From the NCBI GenBank assembly GCA_019264505.1, contig JAHUZY010000333.1, positions 1 through 14,912 on the forward strand: a stretch of DNA of 14,912 bases, read 5' to 3'. The translations under genes and the position numbers were made by a program. The notes beneath the pieces were generated by a model that did not search any database, had not been told where the DNA came from, and was given only the letters and a program-made list of their open reading frames with translations. Source of the DNA: Phenylobacterium sp. Its GTDB lineage: Bacteria; Pseudomonadota; Alphaproteobacteria; Caulobacterales; Caulobacteraceae. How positions within the stretch are numbered: position 1 is the stretch's first letter; every line of letters starts with the position of its first letter. This document shows positions 1 to 7,121 of the stretch, piece by piece.

Positions 1-32
1 CCCCGCCGCAGCCAGGGACGGCCGCGGCGGGG
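1..32 (-). terminator. GC-rich hairpin downstream of the SDR gene, possible terminator
   Basis: CCCCGCCGC at 1-9 is perfectly complementary to GCGGCGGGG at 24-32, giving a 9-bp stem with a 14-nt loop. It lies 28 nt past the stop codon of the minus-strand dehydrogenase gene, where a terminator would be expected. The bases that would show a U-tract lie outside the window. It could equally belong to a convergent gene to the left. Confidence 0.4.
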
Positions 33-60
33 AGGGGCTGACGGTCAAGGGGATGAGCCG

Positions 61-894
61 TCAGGTCTTGGGGAAGCCGATGCTGGTGGAGAGGCCGGCC
101 CAGTCGCCGATCTCGGTGGTCATCTGGCCCATCTTGCGCATGGCGTAGTGCAGGGCGTCTTCGCCGAGCAGCAGGTGCAGGGGCGCGTCGTCGGCGCCGG
201 CGATCTTCAGGATGGCGGCCGCAGCCCGCGCCGGGTCGCCGCTTTCCTGGCCGGCGTGTTCGGCGAGCAGCTTGGGCGCCATGTGGGCGGTGTCCGCATA
301 GTCGGCGATCACCTCGCTCGCGCGGGTGAGCGAGCGGCCGGCATAGTCGGTGCGCAGGCCGCCGGGCGCCACATTGGTGACCTTGATCCCCAGCGGCGCG
401 ACCTCCTGGGCCAGGGCCTCGCCGAGGCCTTCCAGGGCGAACTTGCTGGCGCAGTAGATCCCTGTGCCCGACCAGGCGGCCAGGCCGCTGACCGAGGTGA
501 TGTTGATCACATGGCCTGAGCGGCGAGAGCGCATCCTTGGTAAGGCTGCGCGCAGCACGGCCAGGGGGCCGAAAACATTGGCCTCGAACTGGGCGCGGGC
601 CTCATCCAGGCTCGTCTCCTCCACGGCGCCGGTCAGGCCATAGCCGGCATTGTTGACCAGGATGTCGATGCCGGCCGACAGCGCCTCTGCGCCCGCCACC
701 GCCGCGGCGACCGCGGCTTCATCAGTGACATCGGCGACGAAGCCGTGGGCGTTAGGGCCGAGGTTTGCGAAGGCGTCGCGGTCGGCGCTCTTCCGAACCG
801 TGCCGGCCACGATGTCGCCGGCCTCAAGGGCGGCGAGCGCCAGGGCGCGGCCGAGGCCTGCGCTGACGCCGGTGATGAACCAGGTGCGCGTCAT
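61..894 (-). CDS. Short-chain dehydrogenase/reductase (classical SDR)
   Basis: This is a 277-aa NAD(P)-dependent oxidoreductase of the classical SDR family, cytosolic, which would interconvert an alcohol and a ketone or aldehyde. The Rossmann cofactor motif TGVSAGLG is at residues 8-15 and the structural NNAG at 81-84. The catalytic residues are Ser134, Tyr147 and Lys151 (YCASK), all at the usual spacing. The length is slightly above the 250-aa norm because of a C-terminal extension typical of the 'oxidoreductase/SDR' subgroup. The ATG follows the stop of the dioxygenase gene after a single base (TGA-C-ATG), so the two are almost certainly co-transcribed and translationally coupled. By inference it oxidises or reduces a product of that dioxygenase. 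The substrate is unknown; the family assignment is secure. Confidence 0.93.
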   Translation of the reverse strand: MTRTWFITGVSAGLGRALALAALEAGDIVAGTVRKSADRDAFANLGPNAHGFVADVTDEAAVAAAVAGAEALSAGIDILVNNAGYGLTGAVEETSLDEARAQFEANVFGPLAVLRAALPRMRSRRSGHVINITSVSGLAAWSGTGIYCASKFALEGLGEALAQEVAPLGIKVTNVAPGGLRTDYAGRSLTRASEVIADYADTAHMAPKLLAEHAGQESGDPARAAAAILKIAGADDAPLHLLLGEDALHYAMRKMGQMTTEIGDWAGLSTSIGFPKT

Positions 895-895
895 G

Positions 896-1753
896 TCAGT
901 AGGGCGCGTCGCCCTTGGCCCACAGGCGGTGCATGGTCCGGAAATACTTGGTGTCGTCGTAGAGGGTGCCGGTGTGCAGGGTGCAGCGGTTGTCCCACAT
1001 CAGGATGTCGCCCACCTGCCACTTGTGGCGGAAGACAAACGGCTCGCTGGTCATGAATTCCACCAGCTCGTCCACCAGTTCCAGACCCTTGGGATTCTCC
1101 ATCCCCACCACCTCGGTCACCGTGCCCGTCGAGGGCCACAGCGCCTTGCGGCCATCGGCCGGGTGGGTGCGGATCAGGGGATGCTCCACGTCGGGATTGT
1201 CGCGCTTGAGCTCTTCGGACAGCTCCTGGCGGCCGCCGAATTCCCGGGTGGCCATGAAGTGCTGGTAGGAGTGGTGCAGGCGAAGGCCGTCCAGCTCCTT
1301 CTGGCGTTCCGGCGACAGGGCGTTCCAGGCGGCGCAGCCGTCGGCCAGTAGGGTGTCGGAGCCCTCGGCCGGGACCTCGACGGCATAGAGCATGGTGCAC
1401 ATGACCGGCTCGGCCTTGTAGGAATAGTCGGTGTGCCAGCCGACGCCGTCATTGTGGGCGCCGATGGGTTTGCCATCCACCTCGCGGTTGGACAGGACGA
1501 AGACCTTGGGGTGGTCGGGCAGGGTGAACTGCGTCTGGGTGTGGTCCTCGGGCTCGCCGAACAGGGCCACGAAGTCCACCAGCTGCTGAGGGCTCATCTC
1601 CTGGCCGCGCAGCAGAATGGCGCCGTGCCGGTGGAAGGTGTCGACGACGCCGGCCAGGGTGTCGGCGTCTGCGCGGGCGAGGTCTACATTGAGGATCTCG
1701 GCGCCGAAGCCGGGCTTCAGCTCGCGGGTCTTGAGTTGGACGGCGGTGGTCAT
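896..1753 (-). CDS. TauD/TfdA-family 2-oxoglutarate/Fe(II)-dependent dioxygenase
   Basis: This 285-aa soluble enzyme would couple 2-oxoglutarate decarboxylation to hydroxylation of a substrate. In this family hydroxylation often leads to release of sulfite, an aryl ether or a similar leaving group. The Fe(II) facial triad is visible as His107-x-Asp109 (HTD) and distal His260 in the MWDNRCTLH segment. Arg272 (or Arg276), 12-16 residues further on, is placed to bind the 2OG carboxylate, and Thr134 sits where TauD has its 2OG-contacting Thr. The frame is open to 1825, but the ATG at 1753 was chosen: a GGAG lies about 9 nt upstream and the family N-terminus (LKPGFGAEI) starts right after it. It heads a two-gene unit with the SDR gene and is divergent from the Rieske operon. 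TauD and TfdA activities cannot be told apart by eye. Confidence 0.92.
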   Translation of the reverse strand: MTTAVQLKTRELKPGFGAEILNVDLARADADTLAGVVDTFHRHGAILLRGQEMSPQQLVDFVALFGEPEDHTQTQFTLPDHPKVFVLSNREVDGKPIGAHNDGVGWHTDYSYKAEPVMCTMLYAVEVPAEGSDTLLADGCAAWNALSPERQKELDGLRLHHSYQHFMATREFGGRQELSEELKRDNPDVEHPLIRTHPADGRKALWPSTGTVTEVVGMENPKGLELVDELVEFMTSEPFVFRHKWQVGDILMWDNRCTLHTGTLYDDTKYFRTMHRLWAKGDAPY

Positions 1754-1862
1754 CGGCGCTGGCTCCGGCTGTGTGGGAACGACCTTAGCCGGGCAGGGGC
1801 GCGGCGGTCTTGTCCATCCGCGCACATTTGCTTGCCAGCGCCCGAGCCGGCGGTTGGGCGGC

Positions 1863-1910
1863 TGATCAGCCCCTGATCACCGCCGCCTGCAAAGGAGGCG
1901 ATCAGGGGCT
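1863..1910 (+). promoter_or_regulatory. Long hairpin with terminator-like or attenuator-like form between divergent genes
   Basis: AGCCCCTGATC at 1868-1878 is perfectly complementary to GATCAGGGGCT at 1900-1910 (11 bp). Inside it, 1882-1888 pairs with 1893-1899 with one mismatch, closing a GCAA tetraloop at 1889-1892. Two TGATCA palindromes (1863-1868 and 1874-1879) lie 11 bp apart, about one helical turn. Only three T residues follow, so it is a weak intrinsic terminator at best. It sits upstream of the Rieske gene, which suggests an attenuator or an operator. The internal AGGAGG is buried in the stem, and no ATG follows it closely. Confidence 0.45.
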
Positions 1911-1929
1911 TTGGCCGTGCACCGGCCAA
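1911..1929. promoter_or_regulatory. TTGGCCG-N5-CGGCCAA dyad, candidate operator
   Basis: A perfect inverted repeat with 7-bp arms (1911-1917 and 1923-1929) and a 5-nt spacer abuts the preceding hairpin. It lies about 90 bp upstream of the Rieske gene start and about 160 bp upstream of the divergent dioxygenase start. That placement suits a regulator acting on one or both arms. The regulator is unknown. AraC proteins usually bind direct repeats, so this may belong to another factor. Confidence 0.35.
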
Positions 1930-2016
1930 GTTCTCGTGCGCGCTGGTGCAAGACCGCCCCCACCGTGGCGCCTACCGTCAAGGCCTCGACCGAACCGGAA
2001 GCCGAGGGTCCACAGC

Positions 2017-3225
2017 ATGCGCGCGCACCTCCTGAACGACGCCTTCTTTGACGGGCTGTCCACCTCCATGGAGGGGTTTGAGACCGCCGAGACCCTGCCG
2101 CCGGCCTGCTACGTCGACGCCGGATTCTACGAGTTCGAGAAGGAGGCGGTGTTCAACCACGAATGGCTGTGCGTGGGCCGCGAGTCCTGGGTGATGACGC
2201 CCGGCGACTATTTCACCACCTCGATCATCGGCGAGCCCATCGTGGTGGCGCGGACGCGCAAGAACGAGCTGGTGGCCATGAGTTCGGTCTGCCAGCACCG
2301 GGCCATGCTGGTGGCCGAGGGGCACGGCAACACCCGCGGCTTCGTCTGCCCCTACCATCACTGGACCTATGGCCTGGACGGCAAGCTGGTGAACGCCCCG
2401 GCCATGGAGCAGACCTGCGGCTTCGACAAGAAGAAGGTCGCCCTGCCGAGGTTCAAGGTCGAGGTGTGGCTGGGCTTTGTCTTCGTGAATTTCGACCTGG
2501 AGGCCGCCCCGCTGGCGCCGCGCCTGACCGAGATCGAGGCCGCCCTGGCCGGCTACGACCTTTCCCATGCCGAGGGACCCCGGCCCGATCCCGCCGCCAA
2601 GCTCCCCTGGAACTGGAAGGTGATGTTCGAGAACAACAATGACGGCTACCACGCCAGCCGTCTGCACCAGGGGCCGCTGCACGACTTCGTTCCCAGCGCC
2701 CAGTCGGTGTTTCCCGAAGCCCCTGAAGGCGCCGCCGGATACCTGCGCTTCAACGGCACCCTGCATCCCGACGCCAGCTTCAACGTGACGCAAAAGGCCC
2801 TGCTGCCGGTCTTCCCCAAGCTGACCGAGACGGACCGCAGCCGGATGACCTTCGCCAACATCCCGCCGACCCTGTCGCTCGTGGTGACCAGCGACATGGT
2901 GATCTATCTGATCGTCCGCGCGGACGGGCCAGAGACCCACGAGATGGACACCGGCCTGCTGTTTGCGCCCGGCGCCATGCAGGACCCGGCGTTTGAGCAC
3001 AAGCTGGCCATGAACATGGCCGCGGCCAGCGCCATCATCGCCCAGGACCTGCATGTGGATGGTCTGGTGCAGGCAGGGCTCCGGTCCCGTTTCGCCATCC
3101 GCGGCCGCTATTCCTGGCAGGAGGGCGCTCAGATCGCCTTCAACCGCTGGCTGACGCCGCGCTATCAGCAGACCTGGAAGGCGATGACCGCCGACGCCCG
3201 GCCGCGCGTCGAGGTCCCGGCATGA
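2017..3225 (+). CDS. Rieske [2Fe-2S] aromatic ring-hydroxylating oxygenase, alpha subunit
   Basis: This 402-aa protein is the catalytic subunit of a Rieske non-haem iron oxygenase, which hydroxylates (or demethylates) substrates using O2 and electrons from a partner reductase. The Rieske cluster ligands are Cys92-x-His94 and Cys111-x2-His114 (CPYHHW). The mononuclear iron site is His212 and His217 in the DGYHASRLH segment, with Asp344 in AQDLHVDGL as the probable third ligand. Asp209 is the inter-domain bridging acid. The frame is open from 1810, but the ATG at 2017, with GAGGGT about 10 nt upstream, fits the family length; the upstream extension is Arg/Pro-rich and unlike the family. The stop overlaps the next start as ATGA, indicating an operon. 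No reductase or ferredoxin gene is nearby. Substrate unknown. Confidence 0.92.
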   Translation: MRAHLLNDAFFDGLSTSMEGFETAETLPPACYVDAGFYEFEKEAVFNHEWLCVGRESWVMTPGDYFTTSIIGEPIVVARTRKNELVAMSSVCQHRAMLVAEGHGNTRGFVCPYHHWTYGLDGKLVNAPAMEQTCGFDKKKVALPRFKVEVWLGFVFVNFDLEAAPLAPRLTEIEAALAGYDLSHAEGPRPDPAAKLPWNWKVMFENNNDGYHASRLHQGPLHDFVPSAQSVFPEAPEGAAGYLRFNGTLHPDASFNVTQKALLPVFPKLTETDRSRMTFANIPPTLSLVVTSDMVIYLIVRADGPETHEMDTGLLFAPGAMQDPAFEHKLAMNMAAASAIIAQDLHVDGLVQAGLRSRFAIRGRYSWQEGAQIAFNRWLTPRYQQTWKAMTADARPRVEVPA

Positions 3226-4037
3226 GCGGGCCTGCTGAACGCCTGCCGGTGGTCTTCTTCGGCCACGGCAGCCCGATGATCGCCATCGAGACCAATGACA
3301 CCACCGCCGCCTGGGGGGCGATCGGCGAGTCGATCGGCAAGCCCAAGGCCATCCTGTGTGTCTCGGCCCACTGGCTGACCCGCGGGGTGGGGGTCACAGC
3401 CATGGCCCAGCCGCGGACCATCCACGACTTCGGCGCCTCGTTTCCGCAGGCCCTGTTCAACGTCCAGTATCCCGCGCCCGGCGATCCGGCCCTGGCGCGG
3501 CGGGTGGCCGAGCTGCTGGCGCCGCTGCCCGTGGCGCAGGACGAGGGCTGGGGCCTCGATCACGGGACCTGGTCGGTGCTGTGCAAGGCCTATCCCAAGG
3601 CCGACGTGCCGGTGGTCCAGCTGTCGATGGACGCCAGCAAGCCCCCGGCCTGGCACTATGAGATGGGCCGCAAGCTCGCCCCCCTGCGCGACGAGGGGGT
3701 GCTGATCGTCGCCACCGGCAACATCGTCCACAACCTGCCGGCCATGGACTGGGGCGCCCGCCATCGCCCGGCTTTCGACTGGGCCGCGGCCTTCAACGAT
3801 CACATCAAGGCCGCCATCGCCCAGGACGAGCCGCAGGCGGCGGTGGCCTATGAGGCCTTCGGCGAGGCGGCCAGCCGCTCGGTGCCGACGCCCGACCACT
3901 ACTGGCCGCTGCTCTATGCGCTCGGCGCCCGGATGCCCGGCGATCGGGCGGTTTTCGGCCCCGACCACATCGAGCACGGCTCGCTCAGCATGACCACGGT
4001 GATGCTCGACAGCCGCCCGGCCGCCCAGGCCGCCTGA
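3222..4037 (+). CDS. LigB/DODA-type (class III) extradiol ring-cleavage dioxygenase
   Basis: This is a 271-aa member of the YgiD/4,5-DOPA-extradiol-dioxygenase branch of the LigB superfamily, which opens catechol-type rings next to the hydroxyl pair. The expected metal or active-site histidines are present: His15 (FGHGSP), His50 (SAHW), His170 (GNIVHN) and His226 (PTPDHYWPL). His114, in the LDHGTW segment, is the family's proposed acid/base residue. The length matches the family (about 260-275 aa). The gene overlaps the Rieske gene by 4 bp, so the two are translationally coupled. The natural reading is that the Rieske enzyme hydroxylates and this enzyme cleaves the ring, which is inference. 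Some members bind Zn and have no known physiological substrate, so the exact reaction is open. Confidence 0.92.
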   Translation: MSGPAERLPVVFFGHGSPMIAIETNDTTAAWGAIGESIGKPKAILCVSAHWLTRGVGVTAMAQPRTIHDFGASFPQALFNVQYPAPGDPALARRVAELLAPLPVAQDEGWGLDHGTWSVLCKAYPKADVPVVQLSMDASKPPAWHYEMGRKLAPLRDEGVLIVATGNIVHNLPAMDWGARHRPAFDWAAAFNDHIKAAIAQDEPQAAVAYEAFGEAASRSVPTPDHYWPLLYALGARMPGDRAVFGPDHIEHGSLSMTTVMLDSRPAAQAA

Positions 4038-4063
4038 TTTCCAGCTTTCCCAAGGACGTCCCC

Positions 4064-5155
4064 ATGGCCTTCATCTGCGAGCCGACCGAGACCCGGGCCG
4101 ACACCCTGCCGGGCGCCCTGCACACCCTGAACGCCACGTCCAAGACGGTGCACTGGGGCTATTTCGATCCCGCCCGGGGCCCGGCCCTGAGGATCAAGAG
4201 CGGCGACCTGGTGCAGGCCGAGGCCATCACCCACCATGCCGGCGACGACCCTGAGCTCATGATGGACGAGGCGGTCACCGCCATCTTCCGCGAGATCCCC
4301 GAGGCCGACCGCAATCCCGGCGTCCACATCATGACCGGCCCGATCCACGTGGAGGGCGCCGAGCCCGGCGACATGCTCGAGGTGCGCTATCTGCGCATGG
4401 TCCCGCGCTGCAACTACGGCTCGAACCTCGCGGCCAACTGGGGCCACCTCTATGACGAGTTCGACCAGAAGGAGCGGGTGACCATCTATGAGCTCGATCC
4501 CAACGCTCAGACCGCCAGCGCGCTTTATGCCTACGACTTCCCCGGCAAGTATCTGACGCCCGGGACCATCACCAACTGCCCGGTCTGCGACCGTCAGGGC
4601 GCGCTGCCCGGCGTGCGGGTGCCGGTGCGGCCCCACCTGGGCACGGCCGGCGTCGCGCCGAACGTCAATGGCCGGGTCAGCACTATTCCGCCGGGGCTGC
4701 ATGGGGGCAATATCGACAACTGGCGCATCGGCGCGGGCGCGACCATGTACTATCCGGTGCAGGTGGACGGCGCCCTGTTCTCCATCGGCGATCCCCATGT
4801 CAGCCAGGGTGACGGCGAGATCAGCGGCACGGCCATCGAGGCCTCCCTGAACGTCCTGATGCAGATCGTTCTGCGCAAGGATTTCACCTTCCCGTCGCCC
4901 CTGCTGGAGACGCCAAACTGGTGGATTGTCCATGGGTTCGATCCGGATCTTAACCGGGCGATGAAGAACGCGTCCCTCGACATGCTGGGCCTGCTCACCG
5001 AGCAGCAAGGCCTGTCGCGCAACGACGCCTATTCCCTGATGAGCGTGGCCGCTGACTTCTCCATCACCCAGGTGGTGGACGGCACCCAGGGCATCCATGT
5101 GCGCATCCCCCGCGGCATCTTCCCCGCCAAGGGGAGCGTGCGTGACCCGACCTAG
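4064..5155 (+). CDS. Acetamidase/formamidase-family amide hydrolase
   Basis: This 363-aa soluble hydrolase belongs to the FmdA/AmdA family, whose known members hydrolyse formamide or acetamide to ammonia and the acid. Family features visible are TGPIHVEGAEPGD (91-103), GGNIDN (214-219) and GDPHVSQGDGE (242-252). The length is somewhat under the roughly 400 aa of characterised formamidases, close to shorter family members. The start is supported by AAGGAC about 8 nt before the ATG. It lies 26 bp after the extradiol dioxygenase gene, so it is probably co-transcribed. In a ring-cleavage operon this points to an amide-containing intermediate, hence a nitrogenous substrate, which is inference. Its stop is in the same reading frame as the following regulator gene. 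Confidence 0.9.
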   Translation: MAFICEPTETRADTLPGALHTLNATSKTVHWGYFDPARGPALRIKSGDLVQAEAITHHAGDDPELMMDEAVTAIFREIPEADRNPGVHIMTGPIHVEGAEPGDMLEVRYLRMVPRCNYGSNLAANWGHLYDEFDQKERVTIYELDPNAQTASALYAYDFPGKYLTPGTITNCPVCDRQGALPGVRVPVRPHLGTAGVAPNVNGRVSTIPPGLHGGNIDNWRIGAGATMYYPVQVDGALFSIGDPHVSQGDGEISGTAIEASLNVLMQIVLRKDFTFPSPLLETPNWWIVHGFDPDLNRAMKNASLDMLGLLTEQQGLSRNDAYSLMSVAADFSITQVVDGTQGIHVRIPRGIFPAKGSVRDPT

Positions 5156-5164
5156 GCCGCGACG

Positions 5165-6127
5165 TTGAAGGCCTGGCAGTTCACCACCGACACCTATCTG
5201 AAGCCGCAGCGTCGGGACGCCTGGCGCGAGGCCATGGAGCGCCTGCGCCTGCCCGTTGGCGACCTGCCGGCCGAGGGCGCCTTCCATGCCCAGGTCTCCA
5301 GTCTGACCTCGCCCATGGGGGTGGAGTTTTCGGTGGTGGCCTCGACCCCGCAGGAGATTTCAGGCCGCAATCCGCACCAGCCCGCCGCCATCTGGATGGC
5401 CGTCCTGCTGGAAGGCGAGGCGACCCTGCTGGATGGCGCGCGCGAGACTCCCATGGCGGCCGGGGACATCGTCTATGGCCCGACCGGCCAGGCGGCGGGG
5501 CTGCGATTGGAGAGCCGGTTTCGCCTGCTGTTCATCACCGCCCCGCGGGTGGCCCTGGACCACCGGCTGCTGGCGCCCTCGGCCCTGCGACTGGGGCACC
5601 TGGCGGCCGGGCAGGGGATTAATCACGTCTTTTCAGGCTTGTTGCGGGCGACAGCTGAATCTCTGGATGAGCTGACGTCGGACCAGCTGCGTCCCGTCGA
5701 GCTGGCCCTCACCGAATTCCTGGTGGCCTGTCTGGCACAGGACGGCGGGCCGGCGGCCCGGGGCGGCGCGGAAGGCGCGCGGGCGGTCCAGATGCACCGG
5801 GTCCGCCAGACCATCGAGGTCCTGCTGGCCGAGCCCGAGCTCACCCTGCGCCGGGTGGCCGACGAAGACGGGGTCTCGCCCCGCTATCTGCAGAAACTGT
5901 TCGCCGGCCAGGGGCAGAGCTTCACCGGCTATGTGCGTGGCCGGCGCCTGGAGCGCTGCAGGGCCGATCTGGCCAGTCCCGCCTGCGCCCAGCTCTCGAT
6001 CTCCGAAATCTGCTTCCGCTGGGGGTTCAATGGTTCGGCCCATTTCAGCCGCGCCTTCCGCAGCGCCTATGGGCAGTCGCCCCGGGAGTATCGCCGCGCC
6101 GCCATCGGTGAGGCCGCCGGGGACTAG
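5165..6127 (+). CDS. AraC-family transcriptional regulator with TTG start
   Basis: This is a 320-aa regulator. The N-terminal half resembles the AraC-binding-like sensor domain (FTTDTYLKP...RRDAWREAM at residues 6-24). The C-terminal ~100 residues form the double helix-turn-helix, with the first HTH around LTLRRVADEDGVSPRYLQKLF and the hallmark second half SISEICFRWGFNGSAHFSRAFRSAYGQSPREYRR. TTG at 5165 is the only usable start after the preceding stop. The next ATG (5234) would remove the conserved N-terminal helix. No clear Shine-Dalgarno is seen, so expression is probably low or coupled to the upstream gene, which ends 9 bp before in the same frame. As the last gene of the unit it most likely controls this cluster, responding to its substrate or an intermediate. 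Confidence 0.9.
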   Translation: MKAWQFTTDTYLKPQRRDAWREAMERLRLPVGDLPAEGAFHAQVSSLTSPMGVEFSVVASTPQEISGRNPHQPAAIWMAVLLEGEATLLDGARETPMAAGDIVYGPTGQAAGLRLESRFRLLFITAPRVALDHRLLAPSALRLGHLAAGQGINHVFSGLLRATAESLDELTSDQLRPVELALTEFLVACLAQDGGPAARGGAEGARAVQMHRVRQTIEVLLAEPELTLRRVADEDGVSPRYLQKLFAGQGQSFTGYVRGRRLERCRADLASPACAQLSISEICFRWGFNGSAHFSRAFRSAYGQSPREYRRAAIGEAAGD

Positions 6128-6133
6128 GGGCGA

Positions 6134-7045
6134 TCAGGTCGTCGCCAGCAGAGCCTCGACCTCGGCGGCGGTGGGCATGGAGGCCGCAGCCCCAGCCCGG
6201 GTTACCGACAGGGCGGCCGCAGCATTGGCGAAGGCCATGGCGGCGGGCAGGGGCATGCCCCGATCGAGGCCGGCGGCCAGCGCGCCGCAGAAGCAGTCCC
6301 CGGCCCCGGTGGTGTCCACCGCCTGCTGGCGCAGGCCGCCCACCCGAAAGACCTCGTCTCCCCGCACCGCCACGGCGCCCGCGGCGCCCAGGGTGGCCAG
6401 CACCGTCTGGCCAGGCCGGGCCAGTGACCGCGCCGCAGCAATGGCGGCCTCAGGGTCGGCCGGCTCGGCGCCCAGGCCCGCAAAGCTCGCCAGCTCGGTC
6501 TCGTTGAGGATCAGCATGTCGGCCAGGGCGAGGAGCGGCGCGCCGTCTGACAGGGCCGGGGCGGTGTTGAGGATCTTCAGAGCGCCTGCAGCCTCGGGCC
6601 GGGTGAAGAGGGTCTCAATGGCCGCCAGGGTGGCCTCGAACTGGGTGAGGATCACGCCGGTCGCACTGAGGTCGGCGGCGCTGGCCGCGTCCGCGCCAAA
6701 GAGGGCGTTGGCCCCGGCGGCCACGACGATCATGTTCCGGGCCGCGTCATCGACGGTGATGAAGGCCTGACCGGTAGCGGCCTCGGCCTCGCGCCTCACG
6801 CCATCCACCGCCACCCCCGCGCTGGTCAGAAAGTCGAGCATGAAGTCGCCGGCGCCATCCAGGCCCACGGCGCCCAATAGGCGGACCTGAGCCCCCAGGC
6901 GGGCGGCGGCCACGGCCTGGTTGGCGCCCTTGCCGCCGGGAAACTGGGCGAGGTTCCGGCTGGCCACGGTTTCGCCGGGGCGGGGCAGCACGGTCACCCG
7001 CGCCACATGGTCCAGATTGACGCCGCCCAGGACGCAGACGCTCAT
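6134..7045 (-). CDS. rbsK: Ribokinase-like PfkB-family carbohydrate kinase
   Basis: This 303-aa cytosolic kinase transfers phosphate from ATP to a sugar such as ribose. The substrate-binding GGKGANQ is at 37-43, NETE at 181-184, and the PfkB signature DTTGAGD at 244-250 with catalytic base Asp250. Asp12 in the N-terminal strand fits a sugar-contacting residue. The C-terminal ASMPT is like the ribokinase end that helps bind monovalent cation. The frame extends to a TTG at 7063, but the ATG at 7045 was chosen: GAGGAG lies about 7 nt before it and the protein then begins directly with the first beta strand. No sugar transporter or pentose gene is adjacent. It converges with the AraC gene across 6 bp. 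Ribokinase is the best guess; another nucleoside or sugar kinase of the family is possible. Confidence 0.85.
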   Translation of the reverse strand: MSVCVLGGVNLDHVARVTVLPRPGETVASRNLAQFPGGKGANQAVAAARLGAQVRLLGAVGLDGAGDFMLDFLTSAGVAVDGVRREAEAATGQAFITVDDAARNMIVVAAGANALFGADAASAADLSATGVILTQFEATLAAIETLFTRPEAAGALKILNTAPALSDGAPLLALADMLILNETELASFAGLGAEPADPEAAIAAARSLARPGQTVLATLGAAGAVAVRGDEVFRVGGLRQQAVDTTGAGDCFCGALAAGLDRGMPLPAAMAFANAAAALSVTRAGAAASMPTAAEVEALLATT

Positions 7046-7085
7046 GGGACGACTCCTCGCCAATGACCCAGGGCCCAGGACCTAG

Positions 7086-7105
7086 GACATTTGGTCTGAA
7101 ATGTC
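7086..7105. promoter_or_regulatory. GACATTT-N6-AAATGTC perfect dyad between hemN and the ribokinase gene
   Basis: The 7-bp arms at 7086-7092 and 7099-7105 are perfectly complementary around GGTCTG, in the most A+T-rich patch of the 76-bp gap. The centre is 50 bp upstream of the ribokinase ATG, a typical operator position. Outer near-complementary segments (CCAGGGCCC on the left, GGGCCTGG on the right) could extend it into a larger hairpin serving as the hemN terminator. No U-tract is present. Operator and terminator cannot be separated by eye. Confidence 0.4.
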
Positions 7106-7121
7106 AGCGGGCCTGGTGGGT

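Noticed and set aside
1754..1825. 24-residue N-terminal extension of the TauD/TfdA-type enzyme
   Set aside because: The family N-terminus begins after the ATG at 1753, which has a GGAG upstream; the extension is Pro/Arg-rich.
1790..1830. Sigma-70-like promoter for the TauD/TfdA-type gene (TGGACA and GGCTAAGG on the minus strand)
   Set aside because: The spacing between the two elements is over 20 nt, too long for a normal promoter, so no promoter is called.
1810..2016. 69-residue N-terminal extension of the Rieske oxygenase
   Set aside because: The frame is open, but it begins at a TTG, is Arg/Pro/Ala-rich, runs through the hairpin region and would make the protein longer than its family. 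The ATG at 2017 has a ribosome site and the right length.
3914..5287. Long open frame antisense to the amidase gene
   Set aside because: It arises from the codon bias of the amidase gene. The sense protein has clear family motifs and this one has none.
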